64,000 nt of DNA from Gaiellasilicea sp963802765 (GCA_963802765.1 CAWDJZ010000017.1:1-64000); one strand, 5' to 3'; positions 1-8,519 are shown, counted from the stretch's first letter. Numbers and translations: made by a program. Notes: generated by a model not told the origin, from the letters alone.

Positions 1-1403
1 AGCTGATGTCGCGCGCCACCGTGGACCTGCAGTCGGTGCGCTTCTTCCTCGGCTTCGGCCTCATCTTCTTCTTCCAGCACGTGCTCACGATCGTCTCGGT
101 CACGATCGTGCTCTTCGTCGTCGAGTGGCGACTCGCCCTGATCGCGCTCGCGATCACGCCGATCGTCGTCGCGGTCGCCTACCGCTACAGCCACGTCGCG
201 CACCCCGTGCTCCGTGACGTGCAGCAGCGTCTCGGCGAGGTGGCGACCGTGGCCGAGGAATCGATCGTGGGCGTCCACGTCGTCAAGGCCTTCGCGCAGG
301 AAGAGCGTCGCCAGGCCGAGTTCGAGCGGGCCTCCGGCGGCGTCTTCGCGGAGACGGTGCGCGCATTCCGCCAGCGCGCGCTCTACGTGCCGCTGCTCTC
401 CTTCCTGCCGCTGCTCGCACAGGCCGCGGTGCTGCTTGCCGCGGGCCGGATGGTCGTCTCCGGCTCGCTGACGCTCGGCCAGTTCTTCCTCTTCAACCTG
501 CTGCTCGCGATGCTGATCGTGCCGCTGCGGAGTCTCGGCATGTGGATCGGCCAGGCGCAGCGCGCTACCGCCTCGGGAGAGCGGATCTTCGAGATCATGG
601 ACGAGCCCGAGGGCGTCGAGGACCGACCGGGCGCGAGCGCGCTTGCGGACGGTCCCGGCGAGATCCGCTTCGAGCGCGTCAGCTTCGGCTACGCGCCGAA
701 CCGTCCGGTGCTCGAGAGCATCGACCTCGAGCTCGCGCCGGGGCGGACGGTGGCGCTGATCGGCCACACCGGCTCGGGCAAGACGACGCTCGCCGCACTC
801 GTGCCGCGCTTCTACGACGCGAGCGAGGGCCGCGTGCTCGTCGACGGCGTCGACGTCCGCGACGTCACCCGGCGCTCGCTCCGCCGCGAGATCGGCGTCA
901 TCTCGCAGGATCCGTTCCTCTTCTCCGCGACGGTGCGCGAGAACATCGCCTTCGGCGTGCTCGACGCCACCGACGCTCAGGTCGAGCGCGCGGCGCGGGC
1001 GGCGCAGGCGCACGACTTCGTCGAGGAGCTGCCCCAGGGCTACGACACCGTGATCGGGGAGCGCGGGATCACGCTCTCGGGCGGTCAGCGGCAACGGCTT
1101 GCGATCGCAAGGGCGCTCGTGATCGACCCGCGCATCCTGATCCTCGACGACGCGACGGCATCGGTCGACGCGACGACCGAGGCGCAGATCCGGGCCGGCC
1201 TCACCGAGGCGATGCGCGGCCGGACGACGATCATCATCGCCCACCGCCTCTCCACGATCGCGCTCGCGGACGAGGTCGTCGTGCTCGACCACGGACGCGT
1301 GGCCGCCCGCGGCACGCATGCCGAGCTGCTCGCGACGAACGCCGTCTACCAGGAGATCCACGAGCACGGCCTGCTCCAGGGGCTCCTGAAGGAGACCGCG
1401 TGA
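1..1403 (+). CDS. ABC exporter subunit A, TMD-NBD (5' end outside window)
   Basis: This is a half-transporter of a type IV ABC exporter. It uses ATP to move a lipid, drug or peptide out across the cytoplasmic membrane. The frame is open from base 3, before the first ATG at 6, and the first transmembrane helices are missing, so the gene starts upstream of the window. From the ATG, transmembrane helices fill about residues 10-170. The ATPase domain follows, with Walker A GHTGSGKTT, signature LSGGQRQRL and Walker B ILILDDATASVD. The catalytic Glu after Walker B is Asp here, which marks a degenerate site. The stop overlaps the GTG of the next subunit, so the two are probably co-translated as a heterodimer. 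Substrate cannot be told from sequence. Confidence 0.93.
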   Translation, partial: LMSRATVDLQSVRFFLGFGLIFFFQHVLTIVSVTIVLFVVEWRLALIALAITPIVVAVAYRYSHVAHPVLRDVQQRLGEVATVAEESIVGVHVVKAFAQEERRQAEFERASGGVFAETVRAFRQRALYVPLLSFLPLLAQAAVLLAAGRMVVSGSLTLGQFFLFNLLLAMLIVPLRSLGMWIGQAQRATASGERIFEIMDEPEGVEDRPGASALADGPGEIRFERVSFGYAPNRPVLESIDLELAPGRTVALIGHTGSGKTTLAALVPRFYDASEGRVLVDGVDVRDVTRRSLRREIGVISQDPFLFSATVRENIAFGVLDATDAQVERAARAAQAHDFVEELPQGYDTVIGERGITLSGGQRQRLAIARALVIDPRILILDDATASVDATTEAQIRAGLTEAMRGRTTIIIAHRLSTIALADEVVVLDHGRVAARGTHAELLATNAVYQEIHEHGLLQGLLKETA

Positions 1404-3208
1404 AGGTCTGGCAGCCCGGCGGGCACCTGACCGAGGAGCGAGGCGGCGAGGTGCAGGACTGGTCGTGGCGGCGGACCCGGCGGCGGATCGGGCTGCTCGC
1501 GCGCCTGACGCTCCCGTACAAGAGCCGCACGGCGCTCGCGATCGCGACGCTGCTCGTCTACACGCTCGTCGCGCTCGCGCCGCCGTACCTGGCGAAGCTC
1601 GCGATCGACGAGGGGATCGCGACGGGCGATCTCGGCCGCCTCAGCTGGATCGTCGGCCTCTTCCTCGCCTCCGCGGTGGCCGCGCTCGTGCTCTCCTCCG
1701 CAAACACGTACCTGACCGGCTGGACCGGCGAGCGCGTCCTCGCCGACCTGCGCAACAAGCTGTTCGCGCACCTCGAGCGGCTCTCGCTCGGCTTCTACGA
1801 GCGCAACCGCGCCGGCGTGATCATCAGCCGGATCACGAACGACGTCGAGGCGCTCGACCAGCTCGTCACCGACGGCGTCACGAGCCTGATCCAGAACACG
1901 CTGCTCCTGCTCGGCACGGCGGTCGTCCTCTTCCTCCTCGACGTCAGGCTCGCGCTGGCGACGCTGACCGTGCTCGTGCCGATGGCGCTCGTGACCGCCT
2001 GGTTCCGCAGCCGCTCCAACCGCGCCTACCGCCGTGTCCGCGAGCGGCTCGGCCTCGTCACGGCGACACTGGCCGAGGACATCGCCGGCATGCGCGTCGT
2101 CCAGTCGTTCACCCGCGAGCCGGTGCAGGAGCGCGCTTTCCGGGGCGTCAACGACCGGTACCGCGGCGCCAACCACGAGACCGTCGTTCTGAACGGGATC
2201 TACTTCCCCGCCGTCGACCTGCTCAGCTCGGCAGCGACCGCGATCGTGTTCGGCTACGGCGGCTGGCTCGTCTACCACGGCGACATGAGCGCCGGCACGC
2301 TGTTCGCCTTCGCGCTCTACCTGTCCAACTTCTTCGATCCGATCCAGGTGCTCTCGCAGCTCTACAACACGTTCCTCTCGGCAATCGCCGCGCTGGACAA
2401 GATCGTCGGCGTACTCGACGAGAAACCGCAGATCGTCGACAGGCCGGGGGCGATCCAGCTGCCGCGCATCGAGGGACACGTCCGCTTCGACGACGTCCGT
2501 TTTACGTACGGGCCGGAGTTCCCGGAGGTGCTGCACGGGCTCGACCTCGACATCGCAGCGGGCACGACGGTCGCACTCGTCGGCCACACCGGCGCCGGCA
2601 AGTCGACGATCGCGAAGCTGCTCGCACGCTTCTACGACCCGACCGAGGGCTCGATCTCGATCGACGGCCACGACCTGCGCGATGTCACGCAGCACTCGCT
2701 CCGCCGGCAGCTCGGCATCGTCCCCCAGGAGGGCTTCCTCTTCGGCGGCACCGTGGCCGAGAACATCGCCTTCGGCCGCCCGGAGGCGACGCGGGAGGAG
2801 ATCGAGGCGGCCGCCGACGCCGTCGGGGCGCACGCGTTCATCCTCGAGCTCGAAGACGGTTACGAGACACACCTCGGCGAGCGCGGCACCCGGCTCTCGC
2901 TCGGCCAGCGCCAGCTCGTCGCCTTCGCGCGCGCGCTCCTCGCCGACCCGCGCATCCTCATCCTCGACGAGGCGACGTCGTCCGTCGACATCGGGACCGA
3001 GCGCCAGATCGACCGCGCGCTCCGACGGCTGCTCGCCGGACGCACGGCGTTCGTGATCGCGCACCGGCTCTCGACGATCCGAGATGCCGGCCTGATCGTC
3101 GTGCTCGAGCACGGCCGCGTGGTCGAGCAGGGCACACACGAGGAGCTGATCGCCCGCCGCGGCCTCTACACGAGCCTCTACGGCGACTGGGCCGACGCCG
3201 TCGCCTGA
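1400..3208 (+). CDS. ABC exporter subunit B, TMD-NBD
   Basis: The GTG start at 1400 overlaps the stop of subunit A, giving 602 residues, a normal length for a full TMD-NBD half-transporter. Six membrane helices occupy about residues 40-330. The nucleotide-binding domain follows, with Walker A GHTGAGKST and Walker B ILILDEATSSVD, which keeps the catalytic Glu. The ABC signature reads LSLGQRQLV instead of LSGGQ. Subunit A has the weak Walker B and subunit B has the weak signature, so both defects fall in the same composite ATP site, as in known asymmetric heterodimeric exporters of the BmrCD/TM287-288 kind. Substrate unknown. Confidence 0.93.
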   Translation: MKVWQPGGHLTEERGGEVQDWSWRRTRRRIGLLARLTLPYKSRTALAIATLLVYTLVALAPPYLAKLAIDEGIATGDLGRLSWIVGLFLASAVAALVLSSANTYLTGWTGERVLADLRNKLFAHLERLSLGFYERNRAGVIISRITNDVEALDQLVTDGVTSLIQNTLLLLGTAVVLFLLDVRLALATLTVLVPMALVTAWFRSRSNRAYRRVRERLGLVTATLAEDIAGMRVVQSFTREPVQERAFRGVNDRYRGANHETVVLNGIYFPAVDLLSSAATAIVFGYGGWLVYHGDMSAGTLFAFALYLSNFFDPIQVLSQLYNTFLSAIAALDKIVGVLDEKPQIVDRPGAIQLPRIEGHVRFDDVRFTYGPEFPEVLHGLDLDIAAGTTVALVGHTGAGKSTIAKLLARFYDPTEGSISIDGHDLRDVTQHSLRRQLGIVPQEGFLFGGTVAENIAFGRPEATREEIEAAADAVGAHAFILELEDGYETHLGERGTRLSLGQRQLVAFARALLADPRILILDEATSSVDIGTERQIDRALRRLLAGRTAFVIAHRLSTIRDAGLIVVLEHGRVVEQGTHEELIARRGLYTSLYGDWADAVA

Positions 3209-3222
3209 CGTAGGTTTCCGTC

Positions 3223-3666
3223 ATGAACGACGGCGGTCAGGAGCTCGCGAGCTGGCGCCGCCGTCTCGTGGCACTGCTCCTCGACGGCGCCATCCTCGCG
3301 GCGGTCGTCCTCGCAACCGTCGCCGCCGCGGGGGTGCCGCCGGCGGATCTGAACGACCGCATTCTCCGCGGGGACACGCTGCTCGTTCTCCTGCTCTTCG
3401 TCGTGCCAGAGGCGATCTACGACACGGCGATGATCGGTTCCCGCAACCAGACGTTCGGGAAGATGGCGCTCAGGATCAAGGTCGTCGGTGCCGACGACCG
3501 CGCCCCGATCGGCTATCTGCGGGCGTTCACGCGCTGGTCGTCGACGGCGTTCCTGTGGGCGCTCTTCACCGTGCCCGGGATCCTCGACCATCTCTGGCCC
3601 CTGCGCGACCGGCGCAACCAGGCGCTGCACGACAAGTTCGCCCGCAGCGTCGTGGTGCGGACATGA
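3223..3666 (+). CDS. RDD family membrane protein
   Basis: A 147-residue integral membrane protein of the RDD family. The N-terminal WRRR precedes a first helix (about residues 15-37), a second lies at about 50-65, and a third at about 105-120. The typical family ending, DRRNQALHDKFARSVVVR, is intact. The ATG lies 14 bp after the exporter stop, so the gene probably shares its transcript. RDD proteins have no settled general function; some have been linked to ion exchange. Family assignment is firm, function is not. Confidence 0.85.
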   Translation: MNDGGQELASWRRRLVALLLDGAILAAVVLATVAAAGVPPADLNDRILRGDTLLVLLLFVVPEAIYDTAMIGSRNQTFGKMALRIKVVGADDRAPIGYLRAFTRWSSTAFLWALFTVPGILDHLWPLRDRRNQALHDKFARSVVVRT

Positions 3667-3774
3667 CGGCACTCACGTTCCTGGGGCGCCGCTCGCGGTG
3701 CGTAGGGCGGCGGGACAGTACGGAGGTACGGCCCGCCGGCTGGAGCGCCGCGAGCGGCGTCAGCGTTTCGCGGA

Positions 3775-3791
3775 GCCCGGCTCTGCCGGGC
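3775..3791 (+). other. Short GC-rich hairpin upstream of the HD gene
   Basis: A perfect 7-bp inverted repeat, GCCCGGC-TCT-GCCGGGC, lies in the 148-bp gap between the RDD gene and the HD-like gene, 23 bp before the GTG start. There is no T-run after it. It could be a weak terminator for the exporter/RDD unit or a leader hairpin. Confidence 0.4.
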
Positions 3792-3814
3792 GGGAGCGAA
3801 AGGCGGCCAGGGAC

Positions 3815-4696
3815 GTGAGCGAGCTGGACCCGACGACCGAGGAACGGATCGAGACGCCGGTCTCGGAGGAGGCGGTGCGCGAGACACGTCTCTCCCCCGC
3901 GCAGGCGGTCGACAAGATGAACATCAAGCTGCCGGTCCGCGGCAACCGGAAGCTGCGCAAGCTGCTCGAGCGCGTCAACGGCGATCGGCAGCTCAAGGGC
4001 TGGTGGCACGTCTCGAACGTGAACGCGGTCGTCCGGATGGAGATCAACGACCACTCGTGGGTGCACATTCAGATCGTCGCCAACATCGCCCTCAAGCTCC
4101 TGCGCCAGCTGACGAAGCACAAGGTGGAGCCCTCGGCGGTGCGCGACTTCGGGCTCGAGCAGGACGACGCGGAGGTGATCGTCGCGCTGGCAGCGCTCTT
4201 CCACTGCGTCGGCATGTCGGTGCACCGGCACGGTCACGAGGACTTCTCCCTCTTCCTCGCCGAGCCGAAGATGCGCGAGCTCCTGGAGGGGCTCTACGAG
4301 GAGCCGGAGCTGACCGTGATCGTCTCCGAGGCGCTGCAGGCGATCACGAGCCACCGCGCCGACGGACAGCCGCTGGCGCTCGAGGCCGGGATCCTGCGCG
4401 TCGCCGACGCACTCGACATGGCCGAGGGCCGCTCGCGGATCCCGTTCGAGAAGGGCCGCGTCTCGATGCACTCGCTCTCGGCCGCCGCGATCGACGACGT
4501 CTCGATCGCCGACGGCGAGGAGCGCCCGGTGAAGATCGAGATCGTGATGAACAACTCCTCCGGCCTCTTCCAGGTGGACGGGCTGCTGAAGGCGAAGCTG
4601 CGCGGCTCCGGCCTGGAGCCCTACGTCGAGGTGATCGCGCACATCGACACGGAGGCCGAGAAGCGGCTCGTCCCCGTCTACCGGCTCGAAACCTGA
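3815..4696 (+). CDS. HD-superfamily-like protein with altered metal motif
   Basis: From GTG 3815 the protein has 293 residues. The core resembles HD-domain phosphohydrolases: an early His (NDHSWVHIQ), then LFHCVGM where the family has LFHDxGH, then SHRADGQPL and LRVADALDMAEGR. The last two motifs are well kept. The central HD pair reads His-Cys, and the following position is Met, so metal binding and catalysis are doubtful. The N-terminal 40 residues are charged and may be disordered, and the C-terminal third looks like an alpha/beta domain. I cannot assign a substrate. The start could lie a little upstream in frame, but the hairpin before it favours 3815. Confidence 0.75.
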   Translation: MSELDPTTEERIETPVSEEAVRETRLSPAQAVDKMNIKLPVRGNRKLRKLLERVNGDRQLKGWWHVSNVNAVVRMEINDHSWVHIQIVANIALKLLRQLTKHKVEPSAVRDFGLEQDDAEVIVALAALFHCVGMSVHRHGHEDFSLFLAEPKMRELLEGLYEEPELTVIVSEALQAITSHRADGQPLALEAGILRVADALDMAEGRSRIPFEKGRVSMHSLSAAAIDDVSIADGEERPVKIEIVMNNSSGLFQVDGLLKAKLRGSGLEPYVEVIAHIDTEAEKRLVPVYRLET

Positions 4697-4718
4697 GTCG
4701 CTAAACTGGCCCGGCCGT

Positions 4719-4789
4719 TGCGGGATCGTCTAATGGTAGGACGCTCGGCTCTGGACCGAGTAGTCTAGGTTCGAATCCTAGTCCCGCAG
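4719..4789 (+). tRNA. tRNA-Gln (anticodon CTG)
   Basis: A complete cloverleaf. The acceptor stem 4719-4725 pairs with 4782-4788 and contains the U1-A72 pair typical of bacterial tRNA-Gln. The anticodon stem 4744-4748/4756-4760 encloses a seven-base loop with CTG at 4751-4753. The T arm is 4765-4769/4777-4781 around TTCGAAT. CCA is not encoded; the discriminator is G at 4789. Confidence 0.96.
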
Positions 4790-4883
4790 CTTTCAGCCGA
4801 AGAGGCCCCGCAGGAGTGGGCCTCCTGTGTCGTCTAGGGGAGGCAGGTCCGGCGTCGGCGCGACGCGGCAACGTGTTGGACGC

Positions 4884-5432
4884 GTGATCCGCTACGACGA
4901 GGTCGTCGCGGGCGGGCGCCGCCACTTCCTGCGCCGTGCCACGATCGACATGGACGCGCTCGCGGCCGAGCTGTCGGTGAGCCGTTCGACCCTGTACCGC
5001 GTCGTCGCAGGACGGGATCGGCTGCTCGGCGACGTGCTCTGGTCGCTCGGGAAGCCGGTGCTGGACGAGGCGTGCCGCGCCGTCCCGGGCCGCGACGTCG
5101 ACGGCATCCTCGAGATCTCGCGCCGCTTCTACCAGGCGATGATCGAAGCGGCCGCGTTCCGCCGCTTCGTCGCGGCCGAGGCACAGACGGCCGTCCGCGT
5201 CCTCTTCACGCCGGCCGGCGGAGTGCACGAGCGCTACGTCCGCGCGCAGCGAGACATCCTTCTCGAGGCGACGCGGCGTGGAGCGGTTGCTCTGACCTCG
5301 GACCTCGACAGCCTGGCCTACCTGTACGTGCGGATCTACGAGTCGATGCTGTATGCCGACGTGCTGATCGGCCGCCCGCCGGACGTGGAGCCGGCCGAGC
5401 GAGCCGCACGCGCCCTGCTGCTGGCCGGCTGA
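4884..5432 (+). CDS. TetR-like transcriptional regulator (QsdR type)
   Basis: A 182-residue regulator from GTG 4884; a longer form from GTG 4827 adds 19 residues with no recognisable content. The N-terminal helix-turn-helix reads DALAAELSVSRSTLYRVVAGRDRLL, a TetR-like DNA-binding unit with a short first helix. The helical remainder (RRFYQAMIEAAAFRRFVAAE and onward) resembles the ligand-binding domain seen in QsdR-type regulators. It stands alone between tRNA-Gln and the lipase gene and may control the lipase, but no operator is evident. The QsdR label is from memory of the family and is moderately sure. Confidence 0.75.
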   Translation: MIRYDEVVAGGRRHFLRRATIDMDALAAELSVSRSTLYRVVAGRDRLLGDVLWSLGKPVLDEACRAVPGRDVDGILEISRRFYQAMIEAAAFRRFVAAEAQTAVRVLFTPAGGVHERYVRAQRDILLEATRRGAVALTSDLDSLAYLYVRIYESMLYADVLIGRPPDVEPAERAARALLLAG

Positions 5433-5461
5433 GATCCCGGTCTCAACTTGGGCATCGCGCG

Positions 5462-5491
5462 TTGACGGCGGTTTCGAAACGGGGATAGGTT
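5462..5491 (+). promoter_or_regulatory. Housekeeping-type promoter for the lipase gene
   Basis: TTGACG at 5462-5467 and TAGGTT at 5486-5491 are separated by 18 bp, close to the primary sigma factor consensus. They lie 37 bp before the lipase ATG. Confidence 0.55.
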
Positions 5492-5528
5492 CGAGCGCCG
5501 GCACGCGGACAGCGACAAGGGGGTAGAG

Positions 5529-6947
5529 ATGGGAAGATCCGGACCGACGTCACCGCGGTTGCTGTCGATCCTCGTCGGGGCACTGGCCCTGTCCGTGCTG
5601 CTCGTCGGCTCGACGGCCGCCGGCGCCCAGGAGCCTGGGCTCACACCCATCGTCTTCGTGCACGGTGGGGCAGGCTCGGCGGCGCAGTACGAAACTCAGG
5701 CGAGACGCTTCGACTCGAACGGCTATCCGGCGAGCCTCGTTCGCGCGTTCGAATACGACTCCTCGTTCGCGACCAACACGTTCGCACAGGTCGTCGCGCG
5801 GCTGGACGCGCTGGTCGACGGCGTCCGCGCCGAGCACGGCGTCGAGCAGGTGTACCTCGTCGGCCATTCACTCGGCACGACCGTGTCGAACCTCTACCTC
5901 GGAGACGCAGGTCGCGCCGCCAAGATCGCCAAGTACATCGGGATCGACGGCTCGAGCAACGCGAGCTGCGGCGTCGCGAGCCCGACCCTGGACTGCATGG
6001 GGATCTGGCAGGGCACCAACCAGACGGGCAACGTCGGCGGCTTGAACGTGCGCCTCAGCCCGCAGACGCACGTGCAGGTTGCGACGTCGGCAGAGTCGTT
6101 CGCCGCCCAGTACGAGTTCTTCACCGGTGAGGCGCCCGAGACGACGCTCGTGCTGCCGGAGCCGCCGGGCCAGGTCCAGATCTCGGGACGCGCCGTGGAG
6201 TTTCCGCAGAACATCGGTGCCGCGGGGGCGACCCTGGAGATCTGGGAGGTCGACTCGAAGACCGGTGCGCGCAAGGGGGAGGAGCCAGACGCGACGCTCA
6301 CCGTCGCGGCCGACGGCAGCTGGGGCCCCGTGCAGGTCAACGGACAGCAGCACTACGAGCTCAACGTGATCCGTGCGGGCTTCCTCACGCATCACTTCTA
6401 CTTCCAGCCATGGCTGCGCAGCAGCGCGATGGTGCGCATGAACCTGGCACCGCCGAACTCGCAGATCGTCGCCAATACCAACCTGAGCGACAACCACGTC
6501 GCGGCCACAGTGGTTCGCCAGAAAGAGTGGTGGACGACGCATCCGACCGGGCAGAACGACGTCCTCGAGATCAGCACGAGCAGCGCCGGCCGCGGCGATC
6601 AGCCGGCCGTCAACGCCCTCACCAAGGTGACGAGCAACGGCGTGATCGGCATCCACGTCCACGACGCGGCCGCCTCGCCCGGCGACTCGACCCTCGACCT
6701 GCTCCCCTTCTTCCCGACGCAGCCGTTCCAGACCGGCGTGGACGTGTTCATGCCGGCGGCCGAGCCGACCGACGGGACCGTCTCGTTCGTGAACGCCCCT
6801 CGCGGCGACGCGAGCCGAGCGCAGGCGATCAACGTGCCGAACTGGCGCTCGTCGGCGCACCGCGCCACGGTGACGTTCAACGACTTCGTCCAGGACATCA
6901 CGACCTGGGGCGAGTGCAAGCGGGCCAAGCCGAGCCCCTGCAAGTAG
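5529..6947 (+). CDS. Secreted alpha/beta-hydrolase lipase with C-terminal lipid-binding domain
   Basis: A 472-residue exported esterase/lipase. A signal peptide covers about residues 1-34, with a hydrophobic core from 12 to 30 ending in AAGAQ. The oxyanion strand reads IVFVHGGAG, and the nucleophile elbow is GHSLG with Ser114. The N-terminal 210 residues form the hydrolase. The C-terminal half contains beta-rich segments resembling the C-terminal domain of archaeal lipase AF1763 (VQISGRAVEFPQNIG, then FYFQPWLRSS). The likely reaction is hydrolysis of acylglycerols or esters outside the cell. A good promoter precedes it and a strong hairpin follows it, so it is a single-gene unit. Confidence 0.85.
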   Translation: MGRSGPTSPRLLSILVGALALSVLLVGSTAAGAQEPGLTPIVFVHGGAGSAAQYETQARRFDSNGYPASLVRAFEYDSSFATNTFAQVVARLDALVDGVRAEHGVEQVYLVGHSLGTTVSNLYLGDAGRAAKIAKYIGIDGSSNASCGVASPTLDCMGIWQGTNQTGNVGGLNVRLSPQTHVQVATSAESFAAQYEFFTGEAPETTLVLPEPPGQVQISGRAVEFPQNIGAAGATLEIWEVDSKTGARKGEEPDATLTVAADGSWGPVQVNGQQHYELNVIRAGFLTHHFYFQPWLRSSAMVRMNLAPPNSQIVANTNLSDNHVAATVVRQKEWWTTHPTGQNDVLEISTSSAGRGDQPAVNALTKVTSNGVIGIHVHDAAASPGDSTLDLLPFFPTQPFQTGVDVFMPAAEPTDGTVSFVNAPRGDASRAQAINVPNWRSSAHRATVTFNDFVQDITTWGECKRAKPSPCK

Positions 6948-6960
6948 ACGACAGAATCGG

Positions 6961-6991
6961 GGCATGGGCGCGCGGCCGCGGCGCCCATGCC
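6961..6991 (+). terminator. Rho-independent-type terminator after the lipase gene
   Basis: An 11-bp perfect stem, GGCATGGGCGC/GCGCCCATGCC, with a 9-nt loop starts 13 bp after the lipase stop. There is no clear T-run, as is common in high-GC actinobacteria. Confidence 0.7.
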
Positions 6992-7056
6992 TCGAGTGCA
7001 CGCGCCGTTCGGCGAAGCTGACGCACGCCGGCCGCAAAGGGCCATACTTCCTACCG

Positions 7057-7266
7057 ATGCGCCTGGGCCGTCGCTCTGCACTCCAGCCGCTCGACGAGGC
7101 GGCGGCGTATGCGCGCTGTCACGGTGCGCGCAGCCGCGACGTGAGGATCGTCAAGCTGCCGCCCCGCCGCGCGCGCTACACCGAGGTGCTCGCGACCGGC
7201 GAGGAGCTCCGGGCGCTCTTCGAGCAGCGCCTCGACGCGCGCGACTCCGAGAGCCCTCCATCGTAG
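7057..7266 (+). CDS. Small conserved-looking hypothetical protein
   Basis: A 69-residue basic protein from ATG 7057. Upstream in-frame starts fall inside the lipase terminator and are unlikely. The sequence (LDEAAAYARCHG, then DVRIVKLPPRR and TGEELRALFEQRL) looks like one compact alpha/beta domain and has normal codon bias. No family is recognised. It converges on the exported-protein gene at 7322, with a hairpin between them. Confidence 0.5.
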   Translation: MRLGRRSALQPLDEAAAYARCHGARSRDVRIVKLPPRRARYTEVLATGEELRALFEQRLDARDSESPPS

Positions 7267-7271
7267 AAGCG

Positions 7272-7299
7272 CGGGACGGGCCCTCTCGGACCCGCCCCG
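7272..7299. terminator. Hairpin between convergent genes
   Basis: A 9-bp stem with one mismatch (CGGGACGGG with CCCGCCCCG) around a 10-nt loop lies between the 69-residue gene and the first KFDEG-type exported gene. It could end transcription from both sides. Confidence 0.5.
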
Positions 7300-7321
7300 T
7301 CTTCGCTGCCCCCCAGCGAAC

Positions 7322-7738
7322 CTAGTGCCCTGCCGCCGTCGGACGGCGGGCGTATCCGAACCAGAGGCCGAGCGCGAATGCCAGCACGACCGCAGCGAGC
7401 GCAAGTGGAACTCCGTCGCCCCACTCGACCGTCGTGTCATCGGTCGCCGGCTCCGGCTGCCGCGCCACCGCCGCGCTCGGGAAGTCGGTCACCCCGGGCA
7501 CGAACAGCTCCGCCGTGGGCGCGTGAACATCCGGGATGCCGGCCGACAGCGGGATGCCCGTCTCCGGGTCGACCGGGCCTGACCAACCCTCCGTCGCCAC
7601 GTAGCGCGAGCCGAAGCCACCACCACCCTCGTCGAACTTGGCCGAGGCGGGGGCCACCTCTCCTGCGACAGCCACCGTCGCGAACGCGAGGCCGAGCGCG
7701 ATCCGGCGAAGCCACCGCTGCCTTCTCCGGTACTCCAT
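7322..7738 (-). CDS. KFDEG-type exported protein, C-terminally anchored (paralog 1)
   Basis: A 138-residue protein from ATG 7738, preceded by a strong GGAGGAGG ribosome site. The signal peptide is residues 1 to about 32 (basic RRRQRWLRR, hydrophobic core, APASA cleavage region). The mature part starts KFDEG and has GWSGPVDPETGIPLSAGIP and PGVTDFP. A single hydrophobic helix near the end is followed by YARRPTAAGH, a stop-transfer signal. It shares all these blocks with the gene at 8672, and PGVTDFP plus the tail with the gene at 7863. The predicted form is a bitopic surface protein. Function unknown. Its own ECF-type promoter lies at 7781-7807. Confidence 0.8.
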   Translation of the reverse strand: MEYRRRQRWLRRIALGLAFATVAVAGEVAPASAKFDEGGGGFGSRYVATEGWSGPVDPETGIPLSAGIPDVHAPTAELFVPGVTDFPSAAVARQPEPATDDTTVEWGDGVPLALAAVVLAFALGLWFGYARRPTAAGH

Positions 7739-7780
7739 GCCGTTCCTCCTCCTTCGACCAACGACTTGCCTGAATCCCAA

Positions 7781-7807
7781 GACGGCCGGCGCCACCGCTT
7801 TCTTCCC
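7781..7807 (-). promoter_or_regulatory. ECF-type promoter, copy 3
   Basis: On the minus strand GGGAAG (7807-7802) and CGTC (7784-7781) are separated by 17 bp. The start codon of paralog 1 lies about 43 bp downstream. The GGAAGAAA block is identical in all five copies in this region. Confidence 0.65.
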
Positions 7808-7813
7808 GGACCA

Positions 7814-7847
7814 ACGCAAAGCGGGCTCCGAAGAGCCCGCTTTGCGT
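7814..7847 (-). terminator. Terminator with UUCG tetraloop after paralog 2
   Basis: A perfect 15-bp stem (7814-7828 with 7833-7847). On the minus strand the loop is TTCG closed by C-G, the very stable UUCG tetraloop. It starts 15 bp after the paralog 2 stop and isolates it from paralog 1. Confidence 0.85.
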
Positions 7848-7862
7848 CGCTGCCCCCGCGAA

Positions 7863-8519
7863 CTAGAGCCCTGCGACCCTCGGCCGGCGGGCATATGCGA
7901 ACCCGAGGCCGAGCGCCAGGACGACCATGAGCGTCCCGATCCCGATCATCATCGCCCCGTCCCAGGAGAGGCCGGAGTCGGTGCTCGTCGTCGACGCCGT
8001 CGAGTCGACGCTCGAGAGAGCGAAGCGGTCGGCCTGATCGTCTGGCCGAGCGACTGCCTCCGGCCGCGTCGACTTGACGAGCTCACCGAGGACCGACGCC
8101 GACACGATCCTGTCGGCAGAGCCGGGAAAGTCCGACCTGGTCGCGCCGTGGCTCAGGTAGTTGATCACCGTCGGAGCTTCGATCGCGACCGGCTTCGGGA
8201 AATCGGTCACGCCGGGGATGAACTGGTCGGCCTGCGCTGCCGAGAGCTCTTCAATCTGCCGGTGCGTGAGCGCGTCCCCGTTGCTGATCGCCCGCGACGC
8301 CGCGAGCTCCTCGAGCTGCCGATGGGTGAGCGCTTCGTAGTGTGCGAGTGCCTGTGCGTCGGTCGACGTCGTCATCCCGTGGCTCAAGTACGGGATCACC
8401 TTCGACGTGGCTGCCGCATTGCCACCATCGTCGACCTTGGCCGCCGCAGGAGCGGCGAGCGTCGCGAATGCGAGACCTGTTGCGAGGCGGCGGAACCAGC
8501 GAGTCCTTCTGCGAAGCAT
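7863..8519 (-). CDS. Exported, C-terminally anchored repeat protein (paralog 2)
   Basis: A 218-residue protein from ATG 8519, with GGAGGAGG just upstream. The signal peptide is residues 1-27 (RRRTRWFRR, hydrophobic core, APAAA). The mature part opens KVDDG and contains two short repeat families: YLSHG plus Met/Ala-Thr (twice) and ALTHRQ[LI]EEL (twice), then FIPGVTDFP. A membrane helix near the C-terminus is followed by YARRPRVAGL. The tail matches paralogs 1 and 3, but the central repeats are unique to this copy. Function unknown. The repeats suggest a ligand-binding or self-associating surface protein. Confidence 0.8.
   Translation of the reverse strand: MLRRRTRWFRRLATGLAFATLAAPAAAKVDDGGNAAATSKVIPYLSHGMTTSTDAQALAHYEALTHRQLEELAASRAISNGDALTHRQIEELSAAQADQFIPGVTDFPKPVAIEAPTVINYLSHGATRSDFPGSADRIVSASVLGELVKSTRPEAVARPDDQADRFALSSVDSTASTTSTDSGLSWDGAMMIGIGTLMVVLALGLGFAYARRPRVAGL

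Noticed and set aside
1346..3139. Long open frame (597 codons) opposite the second exporter gene
   Set aside because: High-GC antisense shadow; low-complexity acidic/Arg composition, while the plus strand encodes a textbook ABC transporter.
4701..5504. Minus-strand ORF reading through tRNA-Gln
   Set aside because: Its end (GFEPRLLGPEPS) is the familiar antisense-tRNA peptide; the plus strand has a tRNA and a regulator.
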